This document shows positions 28,978 through 39,823 of a stretch of 64,000 nt of DNA, piece after piece. The notes beneath the pieces are model-generated. The model was not told the DNA's origin, did not search any database, and saw nothing but the letters and a program-made list of their open reading frames with translations. Position 1 is the stretch's first letter. Each line of letters begins with the position of its first letter. The stretch comes from Psychrobacillus sp. OK028. GTDB lineage: Bacteria > Bacillota > Bacilli > Bacillales_A > Planococcaceae. Where the stretch lies: positions 172,807 through 236,806 of the forward strand of contig NZ_FNHY01000008.1 in the NCBI RefSeq assembly GCF_900103605.1. Direction: 5' to 3'. The position numbers were made by a program, and so were the translations under genes.

Positions 28978-31056
28978 ATGGCTAGAGAGTTCTCCTTAGA
29001 AAGAACGCGTAATATCGGGATCATGGCTCACATCGATGCTGGTAAAACGACTACTACGGAGCGTATTCTTTATTACACTGGTAAAATCCACAAAATCGGG
29101 GAAACTCATGAAGGTGCATCACAGATGGACTGGATGGAGCAAGAACAAGAACGTGGAATCACAATCACTTCAGCTGCAACAACAGCTGCTTGGGATAATC
29201 ACCGTGTAAATATCATCGATACACCAGGACACGTAGACTTCACTGTTGAAGTTGAACGTTCACTTCGTGTACTTGATGGTGCGGTTACAGTACTAGATGC
29301 TCAATCTGGTGTTGAACCACAAACAGAAACAGTATGGCGTCAAGCTACTACTTATGGCGTACCACGTATTGTTTTCATCAACAAAATGGATAAAACGGGT
29401 GCAGATTTCTTATATTCTGTAGGAACTCTACACGATCGTTTACAAGCTAATGCTCATCCAATTCAATTACCGATTGGTGCTGAAGATCAGTTCAACGGAA
29501 TTATTGACTTAATCACGATGAAAGCTACGTTGTACGGAAATGATTTAGGTACTGACGTAACTGAAGAAGAAATTCCAGAAGAATACAAAGCACAAGCTGA
29601 AGAATACCGTGAAAAGTTAATTGAAGCGGTAGCTGAACTTGACGAAGATTTAATGGAAAAATATCTTGGTGGAGAAGAAATTACGAACGAAGAATTAGTA
29701 CAAGGTATCCGTAAAGGTACTCTAAACGTTGAATTCTATCCAGTAGTATGTGGTACTGCATTTAAAAACAAAGGTGTTCAAAAAGTTCTTGACGCAGTTG
29801 TTGCATACCTACCATCACCACTTGATATTCCAGCAATGAAAGGAATCGACCCTAATACTGACGAAGAAATCGAACGTCATTCTGACGATTCAGAGCCATT
29901 CTCAGCATTAGCGTTTAAAGTTATGACTGACCCTTACGTTGGTAAATTAACATTCTTCCGTGTATATTCTGGTACACTACAAGCTGGTTCTTATGTTCAA
30001 AACTCTACTAAAGGTAAGCGTGAACGCGTAGGACGTATTCTACAAATGCATGCTAACTCTCGTGAAGAGATTTCAGAAGTACATGCTGGAGATATCGCTG
30101 CAGCTGTAGGTCTTAAAGATACTACAACTGGTGATACACTGTGTGATGAAAAAGCTCTAGTAATTCTAGAGTCTATGGAATTCCCAGAACCAGTTATTTC
30201 TTTATCAGTTGAACCAAAATCTAAAGCTGACCAAGATAAAATGGGTGCTGCTCTTGTAAAATTAGCAGAAGAAGATCCAACATTCCGCGTTCATACAGAC
30301 CAAGAAACTGGTCAAGTTATTATCGCAGGTATGGGTGAACTTCACCTTGATATCTTAGTTGACCGTATGCGTCGCGAATTTAAAGTAGAAGCTAACGTAG
30401 GTGCTCCTCAAGTATCTTACCGTGAAACTTTCCGCTCTTCAGCACAAGTTGAAGGTAAATTCGTACGTCAATCAGGTGGACGTGGTCAATTCGGACACGT
30501 TTGGATTGAATTCTCTCCAAACGAAGAAGGAAAAGGCTTTGAGTTTGAAAATGCTGTTGTCGGTGGGGTAGTTCCACGTGAATACATTCCAGCTGTTGAG
30601 GCGGGTCTTCGTGACTCACTAAACAATGGTGTACTTGCTGGGTATCCGTTAATCGATATTAAAGCGAAATTATACGACGGATCATATCATGATGTTGACT
30701 CCAATGAGATGGCCTTCAAAGTTGCTGCTTCTATGGCATTGAAAAATGCTGTATCTAAAGTAAACCCAGTAATTCTTGAGCCAATCATGAAAGTTGAAGT
30801 TGTTATTCCTGAAGAATATTTAGGAGACATCATGGGTGATATCACTTCACGTCGTGGACGCGTTGAAGGTATGGACGCTCGCGGTAACGCACAAGTTGTA
30901 CGTGCAATGGTTCCACTTGCTGAAATGTTCGGATATGCAACGTCTTTACGTTCTAATACGCAAGGACGCGGAGTCTTCTCAATGACATTTGATCATTATG
31001 AAGATGTTCCAAAATCAATCTCTGAAGAGATTATCAAAAAAAATAAAGGTGAATAA
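28978..31056 (+). CDS. fusA: Elongation factor G
   Basis: 692-residue translocation GTPase. G1 [12 protein letters not shown] (about residues 17-28), G3 DTPGHVDF (about 82-89), G4 NKMDKTGAD (about 136-144) and the C-terminal domains IV-V are complete. It drives tRNA-mRNA translocation and, with RRF, recycling. ATG 28978 follows GAAGGAGAAATAC. Confidence 0.98.
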   Translation: MAREFSLERTRNIGIMAHIDAGKTTTTERILYYTGKIHKIGETHEGASQMDWMEQEQERGITITSAATTAAWDNHRVNIIDTPGHVDFTVEVERSLRVLDGAVTVLDAQSGVEPQTETVWRQATTYGVPRIVFINKMDKTGADFLYSVGTLHDRLQANAHPIQLPIGAEDQFNGIIDLITMKATLYGNDLGTDVTEEEIPEEYKAQAEEYREKLIEAVAELDEDLMEKYLGGEEITNEELVQGIRKGTLNVEFYPVVCGTAFKNKGVQKVLDAVVAYLPSPLDIPAMKGIDPNTDEEIERHSDDSEPFSALAFKVMTDPYVGKLTFFRVYSGTLQAGSYVQNSTKGKRERVGRILQMHANSREEISEVHAGDIAAAVGLKDTTTGDTLCDEKALVILESMEFPEPVISLSVEPKSKADQDKMGAALVKLAEEDPTFRVHTDQETGQVIIAGMGELHLDILVDRMRREFKVEANVGAPQVSYRETFRSSAQVEGKFVRQSGGRGQFGHVWIEFSPNEEGKGFEFENAVVGGVVPREYIPAVEAGLRDSLNNGVLAGYPLIDIKAKLYDGSYHDVDSNEMAFKVAASMALKNAVSKVNPVILEPIMKVEVVIPEEYLGDIMGDITSRRGRVEGMDARGNAQVVRAMVPLAEMFGYATSLRSNTQGRGVFSMTFDHYEDVPKSISEEIIKKNKGE

Positions 31057-31107
31057 TTGAATTTTCACCTAAATTAAAGTATAACTAATTTGTAGTCTAT
31101 GAAAGGC

Positions 31108-31126
31108 AAGGGGCTTTTAGTCCCTT
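31108..31126 (+). other. Small hairpin between fusA and tuf
   Basis: AAGGG/CCCTT with a 9-base loop, then a short T-rich stretch. It may attenuate read-through, and tuf may have its own promoter nearby, but none is clear. Confidence 0.4.
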
Positions 31127-31172
31127 ACTTTTATAATAAAAAATCATACAATTACTGAGGAGGACTTCTCTA

Positions 31173-32360
31173 ATGGCTAAAGAAAAATTTGATCGCTCCA
31201 AAACACATGCTAACATTGGTACAATCGGACACGTTGACCATGGTAAAACAACTCTAACTGCTGCTATCGCAACAGTTCTTTCTAAAAAAATGGGTGGTAC
31301 AGCTAGATCATACGCTGATATCGATAACGCACCTGAAGAAAAAGAACGCGGTATCACAATCAATACTTCACACGTTGAGTATGAAACAGCTTCTCGTCAC
31401 TACGCACACGTAGACTGCCCAGGACATGCTGACTATGTTAAAAACATGATCACAGGTGCAGCACAAATGGACGGCGGGATCCTAGTAGTATCTGCTGCTG
31501 ATGGCCCAATGCCACAAACTCGTGAGCATATCCTTCTTTCACGTCAAGTAGGTGTTCCATACCTAGTTGTATTCATGAATAAATGTGATATGGTTGATGA
31601 CGAAGAACTTCTTGAATTAGTTGAAATGGAAATTCGTGACCTTCTTTCTGAATACGACTTCCCAGGCGACGACATTCCTGTAATTAAAGGTTCTGCTCTT
31701 AAAGCTCTTGAAGGTGAACCAGAATGGGAAGAAAAAATCGTTGAATTAATGGACGCTGTAGATAGCTATATCCCAACTCCAGAACGTCAAACTGACAAAC
31801 CATTCATGATGCCAGTTGAGGATGTATTCTCAATCACTGGTCGTGGTACAGTTGCTACTGGACGTGTTGAGCGTGGACAAGTTAAAATCGGTGACGTTGT
31901 AGACATTATCGGTATTACTGAAGAAGCAAAATCAACTACTGTAACTGGTGTTGAAATGTTCCGTAAACTTCTTGATTATGCTGAAGCTGGAGATAACATT
32001 GGTGCTCTTCTTCGTGGGGTTTCTCGTGAAGAGATCCAACGTGGTCAAGTATTAGCTAAACCAGGTTCAATTACACCACACACAGACTTCAAAGCTGAAG
32101 TTTATGTTCTTTCAAAAGAAGAGGGTGGACGTCATACTCCATTCTTCTCAAACTACCGTCCTCAGTTCTACTTCCGTACAACTGACGTAACTGGTGTTTG
32201 TAACTTACCTGAAGGTGTAGAAATGGTTATGCCTGGAGACAACATCGAAATGACTGTATCTCTAATCTCACCAATCGCTCTTGAAGAAGGTACTAAATTC
32301 TCTATCCGTGAGGGTGGACGTACTGTAGGCGCTGGTGTAGTTGCTACTATCACTAAGTAA
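31173..32360 (+). CDS. tuf: Elongation factor Tu
   Basis: 395-residue GTPase delivering aminoacyl-t[13 protein letters not shown] (about residues 19-28), DCPGHADY (about 81-88), NKCDMVDD (about 136-143) and the beta-barrel domains II-III are intact. Codon use is strongly biased, as expected for a very highly expressed gene. ATG 31173 follows TGAGGAGGAC. It is the end of the str cluster. Confidence 0.99.
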   Translation: MAKEKFDRSKTHANIGTIGHVDHGKTTLTAAIATVLSKKMGGTARSYADIDNAPEEKERGITINTSHVEYETASRHYAHVDCPGHADYVKNMITGAAQMDGGILVVSAADGPMPQTREHILLSRQVGVPYLVVFMNKCDMVDDEELLELVEMEIRDLLSEYDFPGDDIPVIKGSALKALEGEPEWEEKIVELMDAVDSYIPTPERQTDKPFMMPVEDVFSITGRGTVATGRVERGQVKIGDVVDIIGITEEAKSTTVTGVEMFRKLLDYAEAGDNIGALLRGVSREEIQRGQVLAKPGSITPHTDFKAEVYVLSKEEGGRHTPFFSNYRPQFYFRTTDVTGVCNLPEGVEMVMPGDNIEMTVSLISPIALEEGTKFSIREGGRTVGAGVVATITK

Positions 32361-32380
32361 TCTATAATTCTTTAATATAA

Positions 32381-32412
32381 AACCATCTCGTGACGACGAG
32401 GTGGTTTTTTTT
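32381..32412 (+). terminator. Terminator after tuf
   Basis: AACCATCTCGT pairs with ACGAGGTGGTT (one G-U) around a 4-base loop, followed by T through 32412. It separates the str operon from the accessory insert. Confidence 0.95.
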
Positions 32413-32457
32413 GTATGAAAAAATAGTGTAAACTAGTTTAAAGAGGTGATTTAGTTA

Positions 32458-33147
32458 ATGACTATAAAAGTATTAGTAATAGAAGACGACCAAGCAATCT
32501 ATGAAATGATTAAAGAGAGATTTGCACAATGGTCATTTGATGTTACTAGACCAAATGATTTTCAAAAAGTAATGTCTACGTTTATAGAAGAAGAACCACA
32601 GTTTGTTCTGATTGATATTCAGCTACCGGCATTTGACGGATTTCATTGGTGTAGAGAAATACGTCGTATATCAAAGGTTCCTATTATTTTCTTATCGTCA
32701 CGGGATCACCCGTTGGATATGATCATGGCAATGCAGATGGGTGCAGATGATTTTGTGCAAAAGCCGTTTCACCTTGATGTATTAGTTGCCAAAGTCCAAG
32801 CGCTTCTAAGAAGAACTAACGATTACCAAGAAGAGTCTATGGATATTAGTAATTGGAATGAAGCTATTATAGATTTTGCTAAAAGTGAAATTACATATAT
32901 GGATAAAACGATAGAACTAACAAAAAATGAGTTATTTATATTGAGGGTACTACTACAATTTGTAGGGAAAATAGTGTCGAGGGATGATTTAATGAGAAAA
33001 CTTTGGGATGACGAGCGTTTTGTTAATGATAATACTCTGTCGGTAAATGTTAATCGTCTTCGTTCAAAATTAGAGGAAGTTGGGCTTATGGATGTAATCG
33101 TAACTAAAAAAGGTTTAGGGTATATGGCCATTTCTAGGGAGGGATAG
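32458..33147 (+). CDS. OmpR-family response regulator, BceR-like
   Basis: 229 residues. Receiver domain with acidic pair E9/D10-D11, phospho-acceptor Asp53 (LIDIQLPAFDG) and conserved Lys near 103 (FVQKPF); then a winged-helix DNA-binding domain with recognition helix NDNTLSVNVNRLRSKL (about 187-202). The gene order regulator, short two-helix kinase, ABC ATPase and FtsX-type permease is the Bce module that senses and resists cell-wall-active peptide antibiotics. It probably activates the transporter genes downstream. ATG 32458 follows AAAGAGGTGA. Confidence 0.9.
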   Translation: MTIKVLVIEDDQAIYEMIKERFAQWSFDVTRPNDFQKVMSTFIEEEPQFVLIDIQLPAFDGFHWCREIRRISKVPIIFLSSRDHPLDMIMAMQMGADDFVQKPFHLDVLVAKVQALLRRTNDYQEESMDISNWNEAIIDFAKSEITYMDKTIELTKNELFILRVLLQFVGKIVSRDDLMRKLWDDERFVNDNTLSVNVNRLRSKLEEVGLMDVIVTKKGLGYMAISREG

Positions 33148-33152
33148 TAGTT

Positions 33153-34178
33153 TTGTTCATTTTGTACATCAAAGAAAGAAAGGCTTGGCTTATCTTTTTT
33201 ATCACTCTTCAGATTTGGTTGAATTTCATACTTACTTTGGATGTAGCTTTTGGCGGAATCTCTTTACTATATATAAACTTTATCAATATAACTGCATTTG
33301 TTGTATTTTTTATGTGGCGATATTATCAAGAAACTAAGTATATTAAAGCGTTAGAGAATAGTTTGTCTAATGAAAAAAGTTTAGACTTCATACTAGAATC
33401 TTTTCCAGGTGGATATTCTAGCTTTGAGAAGATGCTATCTACTACGATAGATGATCTTATTCTAGTAGCAAAGGAAGAGCTTAATGGGTTGAAAGTAGAG
33501 CATTTAGAAGAAAATGACCTCACACTTTCATGGATTCATGAAGTGAAAACTCCACTTACTAGTATGAAGCTGATGATAGATTCGTTAGATGATAGAAGTG
33601 CTCAAAAAAAGCTAGAAGTAGAATGGCTCCGAATCCACCTATTATTAGACCAACAATTACATAACACAAGACTCTCTACTATAGAAAAAGATTATATAAT
33701 AGAGGGGGTAGACATTCAGAAGATATTACATATGGAAATAAAAGAGTTTCAAGCATGGTGTATTCAGAAAAACATTGGATTTGACTTAGGAAATTTAGAA
33801 GTGAAAGTGATGTCCGACCAAAAATGGTTAGCTTTTATTGTAAGACAAATATTATCAAATGCAATTAAGTATAGCTATGCAGACAGCGAAATTCATATTC
33901 GAACCTATATCGATGACACAGATCATGTCATTTTAATGATTAGAGACTCAGGAATAGGGATTTCTCGAGCTGAATTACCTAGAATTTTTGAAAAAGCTTT
34001 TACCGGAAAAGTTGGTCGACAAACTACTGCATCTACTGGGATGGGACTTTACTTGGCTAAAAACGTCGCTGAGCAGTTAGGTATCCACATATCAGTTTCT
34101 TCTACTATTGGAGAAGGTTCGACATTATCCCTACAATTTCCTTTAAAAAATGAAATAGTGAAGATTTTAGGTAGGTGA
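33153..34178 (+). CDS. Intramembrane-sensing histidine kinase, BceS-like
   Basis: 341 residues. Two N-terminal membrane helices (about 11-29 and 36-56) with almost no extracellular loop, which is the mark of intramembrane-sensing kinases that take their signal from a partner ABC transporter. DHp box WIHEVKTPL has the phospho-accepting His129; the ATPase domain has an N box (RQILSNAIKYS), G1 DSGIGIS and G2 TGMGLYLAK. TTG 33153 follows AGGGAGGGA. Its stop codon lies inside a 24-base palindrome. Confidence 0.9.
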   Translation: MFILYIKERKAWLIFFITLQIWLNFILTLDVAFGGISLLYINFINITAFVVFFMWRYYQETKYIKALENSLSNEKSLDFILESFPGGYSSFEKMLSTTIDDLILVAKEELNGLKVEHLEENDLTLSWIHEVKTPLTSMKLMIDSLDDRSAQKKLEVEWLRIHLLLDQQLHNTRLSTIEKDYIIEGVDIQKILHMEIKEFQAWCIQKNIGFDLGNLEVKVMSDQKWLAFIVRQILSNAIKYSYADSEIHIRTYIDDTDHVILMIRDSGIGISRAELPRIFEKAFTGKVGRQTTASTGMGLYLAKNVAEQLGIHISVSSTIGEGSTLSLQFPLKNEIVKILGR

Positions 34179-34194
34179 CAAAATTGTCATCTAC
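34171..34194. other. 24-bp palindrome at the end of the kinase gene
   Basis: GTAGGTGACAA and TTGTCATCTAC are complementary with one G-T mismatch around a 2-base centre. TTTATTTG follows. It could be a weak terminator or attenuator, or an operator for the transporter genes. Confidence 0.6.
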
Positions 34195-34211
34195 TTTATT
34201 TGTTTGTAACG

Positions 34212-34227
34212 TTAATCAAACGATTAA
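34212..34227. promoter_or_regulatory. Candidate operator upstream of the BceA-like gene
   Basis: TTAATC (34212-34217) and GATTAA (34222-34227) form an inverted repeat with a 4-base spacer, about 50 bases before the ATPase gene. BceR-type regulators bind short inverted repeats upstream of their transporter genes; the match here is only in layout. Confidence 0.35.
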
Positions 34228-34277
34228 TGGAAAGAAAAACCGTAAAATAAAGTTACTAAGTTATAGGAGGAACATTC

Positions 34278-35039
34278 ATGACTATTTTGAGCGGTCGCAA
34301 AATAAAGAAAATATATGGTAAAAAAGCTATGGCGCAGGAAGTGTTGAAAGGGATTGATCTAAAGGTAGATGAAGGAGAATTTGTAGGGATAATGGGTCCC
34401 TCTGGATCTGGAAAGACAACTCTATTGAATGTACTTGCTTCTATAGATAAAGCAACAGAAGGGGTTATCGAAATAAGTGGGCATAATCTACGTACGATGA
34501 AGGAAAAAGAGCTATCCAATTTCCGAAGAGAGCAATTGGGCTTTATCTTTCAGGATTACAATTTGTTAGATACATTGACTGTAAAAGAAAATATCTTACT
34601 CCCACTTTCTATTAGTAAAATCCCTAAAAGGGATGCGGAACAACGTTTTCAAGAAATTACTAGAACGCTAGACATCCATGAACATGCAAACAAATACCCA
34701 AATGAAATATCGGGAGGGCAAAAGCAAAGGACCTCCGCTGCAAGGGCGCTAATCAGTAATCCTACGATTGTTTTTGCAGATGAACCAACTGGAGCGCTTG
34801 ACTCTAAATCGGCTACCGCTCTATTAAGTAATTTAGAAAAGATTAATAAAGATAAACGAGTAACTATTATGATGGTAACACATGATGCCGCAGCAGCTAG
34901 TTTCTGTTCTAGGGTCTTATTCTTAAAAGATGGCCAGTTATATACAGAGTTATATAAAGGTGAGAAGAACCGTAAACAGTTTTTCCAGGAGATTATCAAT
35001 ACACAAGGTGTGCTTGGCGGTGACGGTTATGACGCTTAG
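34278..35039 (+). CDS. ABC transporter ATP-binding protein, BceA-like
   Basis: 253 residues. Walker A GPSGSGKT (40-47), Q-loop FQDYNLL (about 91), signature SGGQKQR (about 145) and Walker [12 protein letters not shown] (about 167) mark a type VII (MacB/LolD-like) ATPase. Such ATPases power FtsX-fold permeases that free cell-wall precursors from peptide antibiotics rather than moving a substrate across the membrane. ATG 34278 follows ATAGGAGGAAC. It overlaps the permease by 11 bases. Confidence 0.92.
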   Translation: MTILSGRKIKKIYGKKAMAQEVLKGIDLKVDEGEFVGIMGPSGSGKTTLLNVLASIDKATEGVIEISGHNLRTMKEKELSNFRREQLGFIFQDYNLLDTLTVKENILLPLSISKIPKRDAEQRFQEITRTLDIHEHANKYPNEISGGQKQRTSAARALISNPTIVFADEPTGALDSKSATALLSNLEKINKDKRVTIMMVTHDAAAASFCSRVLFLKDGQLYTELYKGEKNRKQFFQEIINTQGVLGGDGYDA

Positions 35040-37017
35040 TCAATTAGTTTTCCGTAGTATGAAGAAAAACATTAGACATTATTATTTGTATTTCTTTGCA
35101 TTGATTTTCAGCGTAACACTGTACTTTTCTTTTGTAACATTGCAATATAATCCAACTGTAGTAGAGGTTTCGGATAATATTAAAATTTCGGCCGGTTTAA
35201 AGGCAGCATCGTATTTATTGTTATTTGTTGTTATTTTTTTCGTTTTATATGCCAATCGTCTATTTATGAAAAGAAGAAGTAAGGAGATAGGTCTTTATCA
35301 GCTAATAGGAATGTCCAAAGGACTTGTGACAAGGTTATTAGTGCTTGAGAACGCGTTCCTATGGGTTAGTGCGCTCGCGATAGGTGTAGGATTAGGTTTT
35401 TTATCTTCTAGAATTTTTGCAATGATTTTGCTGCACATTTTAGAAAAAGATGTGCTCGTACAATTGATATTTTCTGTAGAAGCTTTACAAATGACGATCT
35501 TTGTCTTTCTAGCTTTACTGATTATTGTCTTAATCCAGACAGCGATAGGTATTCGACGCGTTTCATTACTTACATTGTTTACAGCAAACGCAACATCAGA
35601 GGTGAATGTGAAGAGATTTAGTGGGATGCAAATGTTACTTGGTTTCATCGGGATTATTTTGATAGGTTATGGGTATTATTTATCGACCACTTTGTTTGAA
35701 ATAGATAGTGATAATGTCAATATGCTGTTGTATAAGATGATTGCTATTTTAGGATCGACAATTGGTGGAACATATTTTATCTTCCGATTTTCTGTAGCAT
35801 TTGTATTAGAATTAATACGAAAGCGAAAAAGAGGACATTTGTCTATTCAGGATGTGTTATCTCTATCACCAATAATGCATCGAATGAAATCGAATGCAAT
35901 GTCACTAACGACGATTACGATTATATCAGCCACTGCTTTAGGAATTCTATGTTTATCGTATATCTCCTATTATTCAGCAGGTTCGTCGGCAAAACAGAGT
36001 ATTCCGTTTGATTATATTGTTGTGAATGACCAAGGTGAAGTATTTTTAGAGCAATTAAATGAGAAAAATATAGAATTTTTACAAACAGATATTGAATTAT
36101 TAAATGTAGAGGTTGAAAAGAAAGAGCTTTTTACAAGTGATTTGCCTGCTGAGCTCGTTGCGGCAACTAAGGGACTTATCCCAATCACTAAGTTAAGCGA
36201 TGTTCAGAAAGTGATGCCAGAGCTTACCTTAAAAGAAGGGGAAGGCTATATTATTGGTTACAGCGATATGATGTCTACTATTATAAAGTGGGAAGCTAAT
36301 AATCCGGTACAACTCACTACACAAGCAGGAGAAGAGAGACTTACTGTTAAGGAACTTATACCAGAATCAGTACTTAGTTATTCTCTAACAGGCGCAGGAG
36401 AAGCTTTAGTTGTAACGGATGAACAGTTCGAAAAACTGGCAACAGATAGTAGAATTCAAGAACAGACTCTTTGGAGCAAACAGGTTGGTATCAATTTAGT
36501 AGATAGATCTCAACTAAAAGAGGTTCAAACGATATATGAGGATACAACAAATAATGGTCGTTTTGAAGTTACAAAAGAAGACGGTGTAGTGGATTCCGTG
36601 AACATGGCATCACAAGAAGAATTCAGATTGTCGATGCTAGATGTATATGGACTAATTATATTTGTAACAGGATTTTTAGGCTTAGCATTTTTAATGACTA
36701 CTGGCAGCATTCTATACTTTAAACAAATGACGGAGGCGGAAGAAGAGAAAGCTTCCTATACGGTACTTAGAAAAATTGGCTTCACCGCAAATGAATTAAT
36801 GAAAGGAATATATATAAAGCAATTGTTTAGCTTTGGGGTCCCATTAGTAATTGGCTTACTGCATAGTTATTTCGCTGTTAAATCTGGTTGGATGCTTTTC
36901 GGGACCGAATTAGTAATGCCATTACTAATTACAATGAGCATTTATGTAATTTTGTATTCCATCTTTGCTTTTTTAACTATTGGATACTACCGTAGAGTAG
37001 TGAATGATTCCCTATAA
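35029..37017 (+). CDS. FtsX-type ABC permease, BceB-like
   Basis: 662 residues, close to BceB (about 646). Begins [21 protein letters not shown], the usual BceB N-terminus, followed by an arrangement of about ten membrane helices with a large extracellular domain (about residues 320-540) between helices 7 and 8, the presumed ligand sensor. ATG 35029 lies inside the end of the ATPase gene with GGCGGTGACGG upstream. The extracellular domain sets specificity, and I cannot assign a drug from sequence alone. Confidence 0.9.
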   Translation: MTLSQLVFRSMKKNIRHYYLYFFALIFSVTLYFSFVTLQYNPTVVEVSDNIKISAGLKAASYLLLFVVIFFVLYANRLFMKRRSKEIGLYQLIGMSKGLVTRLLVLENAFLWVSALAIGVGLGFLSSRIFAMILLHILEKDVLVQLIFSVEALQMTIFVFLALLIIVLIQTAIGIRRVSLLTLFTANATSEVNVKRFSGMQMLLGFIGIILIGYGYYLSTTLFEIDSDNVNMLLYKMIAILGSTIGGTYFIFRFSVAFVLELIRKRKRGHLSIQDVLSLSPIMHRMKSNAMSLTTITIISATALGILCLSYISYYSAGSSAKQSIPFDYIVVNDQGEVFLEQLNEKNIEFLQTDIELLNVEVEKKELFTSDLPAELVAATKGLIPITKLSDVQKVMPELTLKEGEGYIIGYSDMMSTIIKWEANNPVQLTTQAGEERLTVKELIPESVLSYSLTGAGEALVVTDEQFEKLATDSRIQEQTLWSKQVGINLVDRSQLKEVQTIYEDTTNNGRFEVTKEDGVVDSVNMASQEEFRLSMLDVYGLIIFVTGFLGLAFLMTTGSILYFKQMTEAEEEKASYTVLRKIGFTANELMKGIYIKQLFSFGVPLVIGLLHSYFAVKSGWMLFGTELVMPLLITMSIYVILYSIFAFLTIGYYRRVVNDSL

Positions 37018-37025
37018 TTAGCACC

Positions 37026-37059
37026 ATACCTCTTTGTTTTATGCGAAGAGGTATTTTTT
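37026..37059 (+). terminator. Terminator after the Bce-like module
   Basis: ATACCTCTT/AAGAGGTAT, perfect 9-bp stem with an 11-base loop, then a T run. Confidence 0.95.
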
Positions 37060-37060
37060 G

Positions 37061-37089
37061 TTGACAGATCAACCAAATGGTTATAAACT
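37061..37089 (+). promoter_or_regulatory. Promoter of the antiporter gene
   Basis: Perfect TTGACA (37061-37066), 17 bases, TAAACT (37084-37089), immediately after the terminator. Confidence 0.75.
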
Positions 37090-37131
37090 TTATCATGTTA
37101 GTAATCTAGTGTGTGAAAGTGAGTGTTTTAT

Positions 37132-38448
37132 ATGAATGCAGTATTAATTGCAGTAATAGTCATGTTAGTGTTGAGTTTACTTCGTATCAACGTAGTATTC
37201 TCGTTAATTATAGGAGCTCTAGTAGGAGGCCTTACAGCAGGTCTGTCAGTCGCAGAGACGATTGAAGCATTTACTGGTGGGTTAGGCGCTGGAGCGACCA
37301 TAGCCTTAAGTTATGCATTGCTTGGAGGCTTTGCCGTTGCTATCTCTAAAACTGGTATTCCAGAGGTATTAGTACTGGCAATTCTAAAGATAGTAAAGAG
37401 TAAAGGAGATTCCAATAAAACTGGGCTAGTGAAAGCTTTAGTCTTTTTATTGTTACTGATGATGGCCGTGTTTTCTCAAAATTTAATACCAATTCATATC
37501 GCCTTTATTCCATTGTTAGTACCTCCAATCTTAAAAGTGTTAAACATGTTACAAGTGGATAGAAGATTAATTGCTTGTATTTTAGCTTTTGGATTAATTA
37601 CACCGTATATGTTTCTACCGTACGGGTTTGGTGCAATTTATCAGGACATCGTTGCTACGCAGATGGGGTTATCTGGTTTAGAGATAGCATTAAGTGATAT
37701 TCCAAAGGCAATGGCGGTTCCAGCTCTTGGAATGGTATTTGGACTGATAATGGCGTTTGTTTTATATAGAAAGCCAAGAAACTATAAACAGGAAGTAGTA
37801 GAAATAAGTGATTTAAATGTGGAAGTGAAGAAGAGTAGTATAATCTTTACTATCGTTTCTTTAATAGCTGCATTGGTTGTTCAGGTTCAAACAGATTCTA
37901 TGATCGCGGGAGCACTTGCTGGTATAGTTGTTCTCTATGTTAGTGGAGCATTAAAGAGGAAAGAGGCAGACGTACTTCTAACAGAAGGCATGCGCATGAT
38001 GGCTTTTGTTGGTTTCGTTATGATTACAGCTAACGGATTTGCTGCGGTCATTAATGCTACGGGACATGTGAAAAGCCTAGTGGAAGCATCGTCTGAGCTT
38101 TTAGCGGGTAATGTGAGTGTGGCAGTACTGATTATGTTGATTATCGGGTTAATCGTGACTATGGGAATAGGGTCGTCCTTTGCCACTATTCCTATTATCG
38201 CAGCAATTTTTGTTCCGCTTGCTATGGAGCTAGGATTAAGTCCATTAGCGACAATTGCTTTAATAGGGACGGCAGGTGCTTTAGGTGACGCAGGCTCACC
38301 AGCTTCCGACTCTACGCTCGGACCAACAGCGGGATTAAATGTAGACGGACAGCATAACCATATCTGGGATACATGCGTTCCGACTTTTATGGCTTATAAT
38401 ATTCCGCTCGTGCTTTTCGGATGGATCGCAGTAGTGTTTGTTCTATAG
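37132..38448 (+). CDS. Na+/H+ antiporter-family membrane protein (YuiF-like)
   Basis: 438 residues, almost all hydrophobic, with about 11-12 membrane helices and two similar halves. It resembles the NhaC-related YuiF family (the N-terminus MNAVLIAVIVMLVLSLLRIN and a glycine- and serine-rich stretch GDAGSPASDSTLGP near residue 390). Probably exchanges cations or amino-acid-like substrates for protons; substrate unproven. ATG 37132 follows AAGTGAG. It has its own promoter and terminator, so it is independent of the Bce-like genes. Confidence 0.8.
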   Translation: MNAVLIAVIVMLVLSLLRINVVFSLIIGALVGGLTAGLSVAETIEAFTGGLGAGATIALSYALLGGFAVAISKTGIPEVLVLAILKIVKSKGDSNKTGLVKALVFLLLLMMAVFSQNLIPIHIAFIPLLVPPILKVLNMLQVDRRLIACILAFGLITPYMFLPYGFGAIYQDIVATQMGLSGLEIALSDIPKAMAVPALGMVFGLIMAFVLYRKPRNYKQEVVEISDLNVEVKKSSIIFTIVSLIAALVVQVQTDSMIAGALAGIVVLYVSGALKRKEADVLLTEGMRMMAFVGFVMITANGFAAVINATGHVKSLVEASSELLAGNVSVAVLIMLIIGLIVTMGIGSSFATIPIIAAIFVPLAMELGLSPLATIALIGTAGALGDAGSPASDSTLGPTAGLNVDGQHNHIWDTCVPTFMAYNIPLVLFGWIAVVFVL

Positions 38449-38461
38449 AAATAGAAAGAAA

Positions 38462-38493
38462 GGATATCTCAATTAAAGAGGTGTTCTTTTTTT
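38462..38493 (+). terminator. Terminator after the antiporter gene
   Basis: GGATATCTC pairs with GAGGTGTTC through G-U pairs around a 7-base loop, followed by seven T. Confidence 0.85.
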
Positions 38494-38550
38494 GTTTAAG
38501 TTATTTTATATAAAGATTATGTATACCTAAAATATAAATACCCTTATCAG

Positions 38551-38579
38551 TTGCTATTTTCAATGGAATTTTATATACT
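38551..38579 (+). promoter_or_regulatory. S10 operon promoter P1
   Basis: TTGCTA (38551-38556), 17 bases, TATACT (38574-38579) in the AT-rich gap before rpsJ. It lies 236 bases upstream of rpsJ. Confidence 0.6.
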
Positions 38580-38639
38580 AGTCAACGGCTTAGAAAAACA
38601 AAAGTATTATAGAAAAAGTAATGCGGTTATAATATTAAA

Positions 38640-38674
38640 AAGAATTTCGTAAAAAGACTTGCGAAATCTTTTTT
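38640..38674 (+). terminator. Attenuator upstream of rpsJ
   Basis: AAGAATTTCG pairs with CGAAATCTT (one bulged A) around a 12-base loop, followed by T. It lies between P1 and rpsJ, and its right arm contains the -35 of a second promoter. Confidence 0.7.
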
Positions 38675-38687
38675 AATTGTTTATAAT
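38659..38687 (+). promoter_or_regulatory. S10 operon promoter P2, inside the attenuator
   Basis: TTGCGA (38659-38664), 17 bases, perfect TATAAT (38682-38687). Transcripts from P2 would start past the attenuator and escape it. Confidence 0.65.
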
Positions 38688-38694
38688 ATTGTAG

Positions 38695-39123
<429 letters not shown>

Positions 39124-39167
39124 TGGTAAAAAATAAAAAACACAAATTATTGTAGGAGGTGTGACGG

Positions 39168-39797
39168 ATGACCAAAGGAATCTTAGGTAGAAAAATCGGT
39201 ATGACGCAAGTATTTGCTGAGAACGGTGACTTAATCCCTGTAACTGTTATTGAAGCTACTCCAAACGTAGTACTTCAAAAGAAAACAGCTGAAACAGACG
39301 GTTACGAAGCTATTCAGTTAGGTTTTGAAGACAAGCGCGAAAAGCTTTCTAACAAACCTGCGAAAGGGCACGTAGCTAAAGCAAGCACTGCTCCTAAGCG
39401 CTTCATCCGCGAATTCCGCGGCTTGGATACAGCTAATTACGAAGTTGGTCAAGAAGTCAAGGTAGAAAGTTTTGCAGAAGGCGATGTAATTGATGTAACA
39501 GGTACTACTAAAGGTAAAGGTTTCCAAGGTGTTATTAAACGCCACGGACAATCTCGTGGACCAATGGCTCACGGATCTCGTTACCATCGTCGTCCAGGTT
39601 CAATGGGGCCAGTTGCTCCGAACCGTGTATTCAAACAAAAGAAATTACCTGGTCAAATGGGTGGACATACAGTAACTATCCAAAACTTAGAAATCGTAAG
39701 AGTGGATGCTGAACGTAACCTATTATTAGTAAAAGGTAATGTTCCTGGTTCTCGTAAATCATTAGTAGTTGTTAAAGCTGCTATTAAATCGAAATAA
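39168..39797 (+). CDS. rplC: 50S ribosomal protein L3
   Basis: 209 residues, an early-assembly protein near the peptidyl-transferase centre. The extension [21 protein letters not shown] (about 125-145), which reaches into 23S rRNA, is intact. ATG 39168 follows TAGGAGGTGTG. Confidence 0.98.
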   Translation: MTKGILGRKIGMTQVFAENGDLIPVTVIEATPNVVLQKKTAETDGYEAIQLGFEDKREKLSNKPAKGHVAKASTAPKRFIREFRGLDTANYEVGQEVKVESFAEGDVIDVTGTTKGKGFQGVIKRHGQSRGPMAHGSRYHRRPGSMGPVAPNRVFKQKKLPGQMGGHTVTIQNLEIVRVDAERNLLLVKGNVPGSRKSLVVVKAAIKSK

Positions 39798-39823
39798 TTC
39801 TCTAAAGAAAGGAGGAAACAGGA

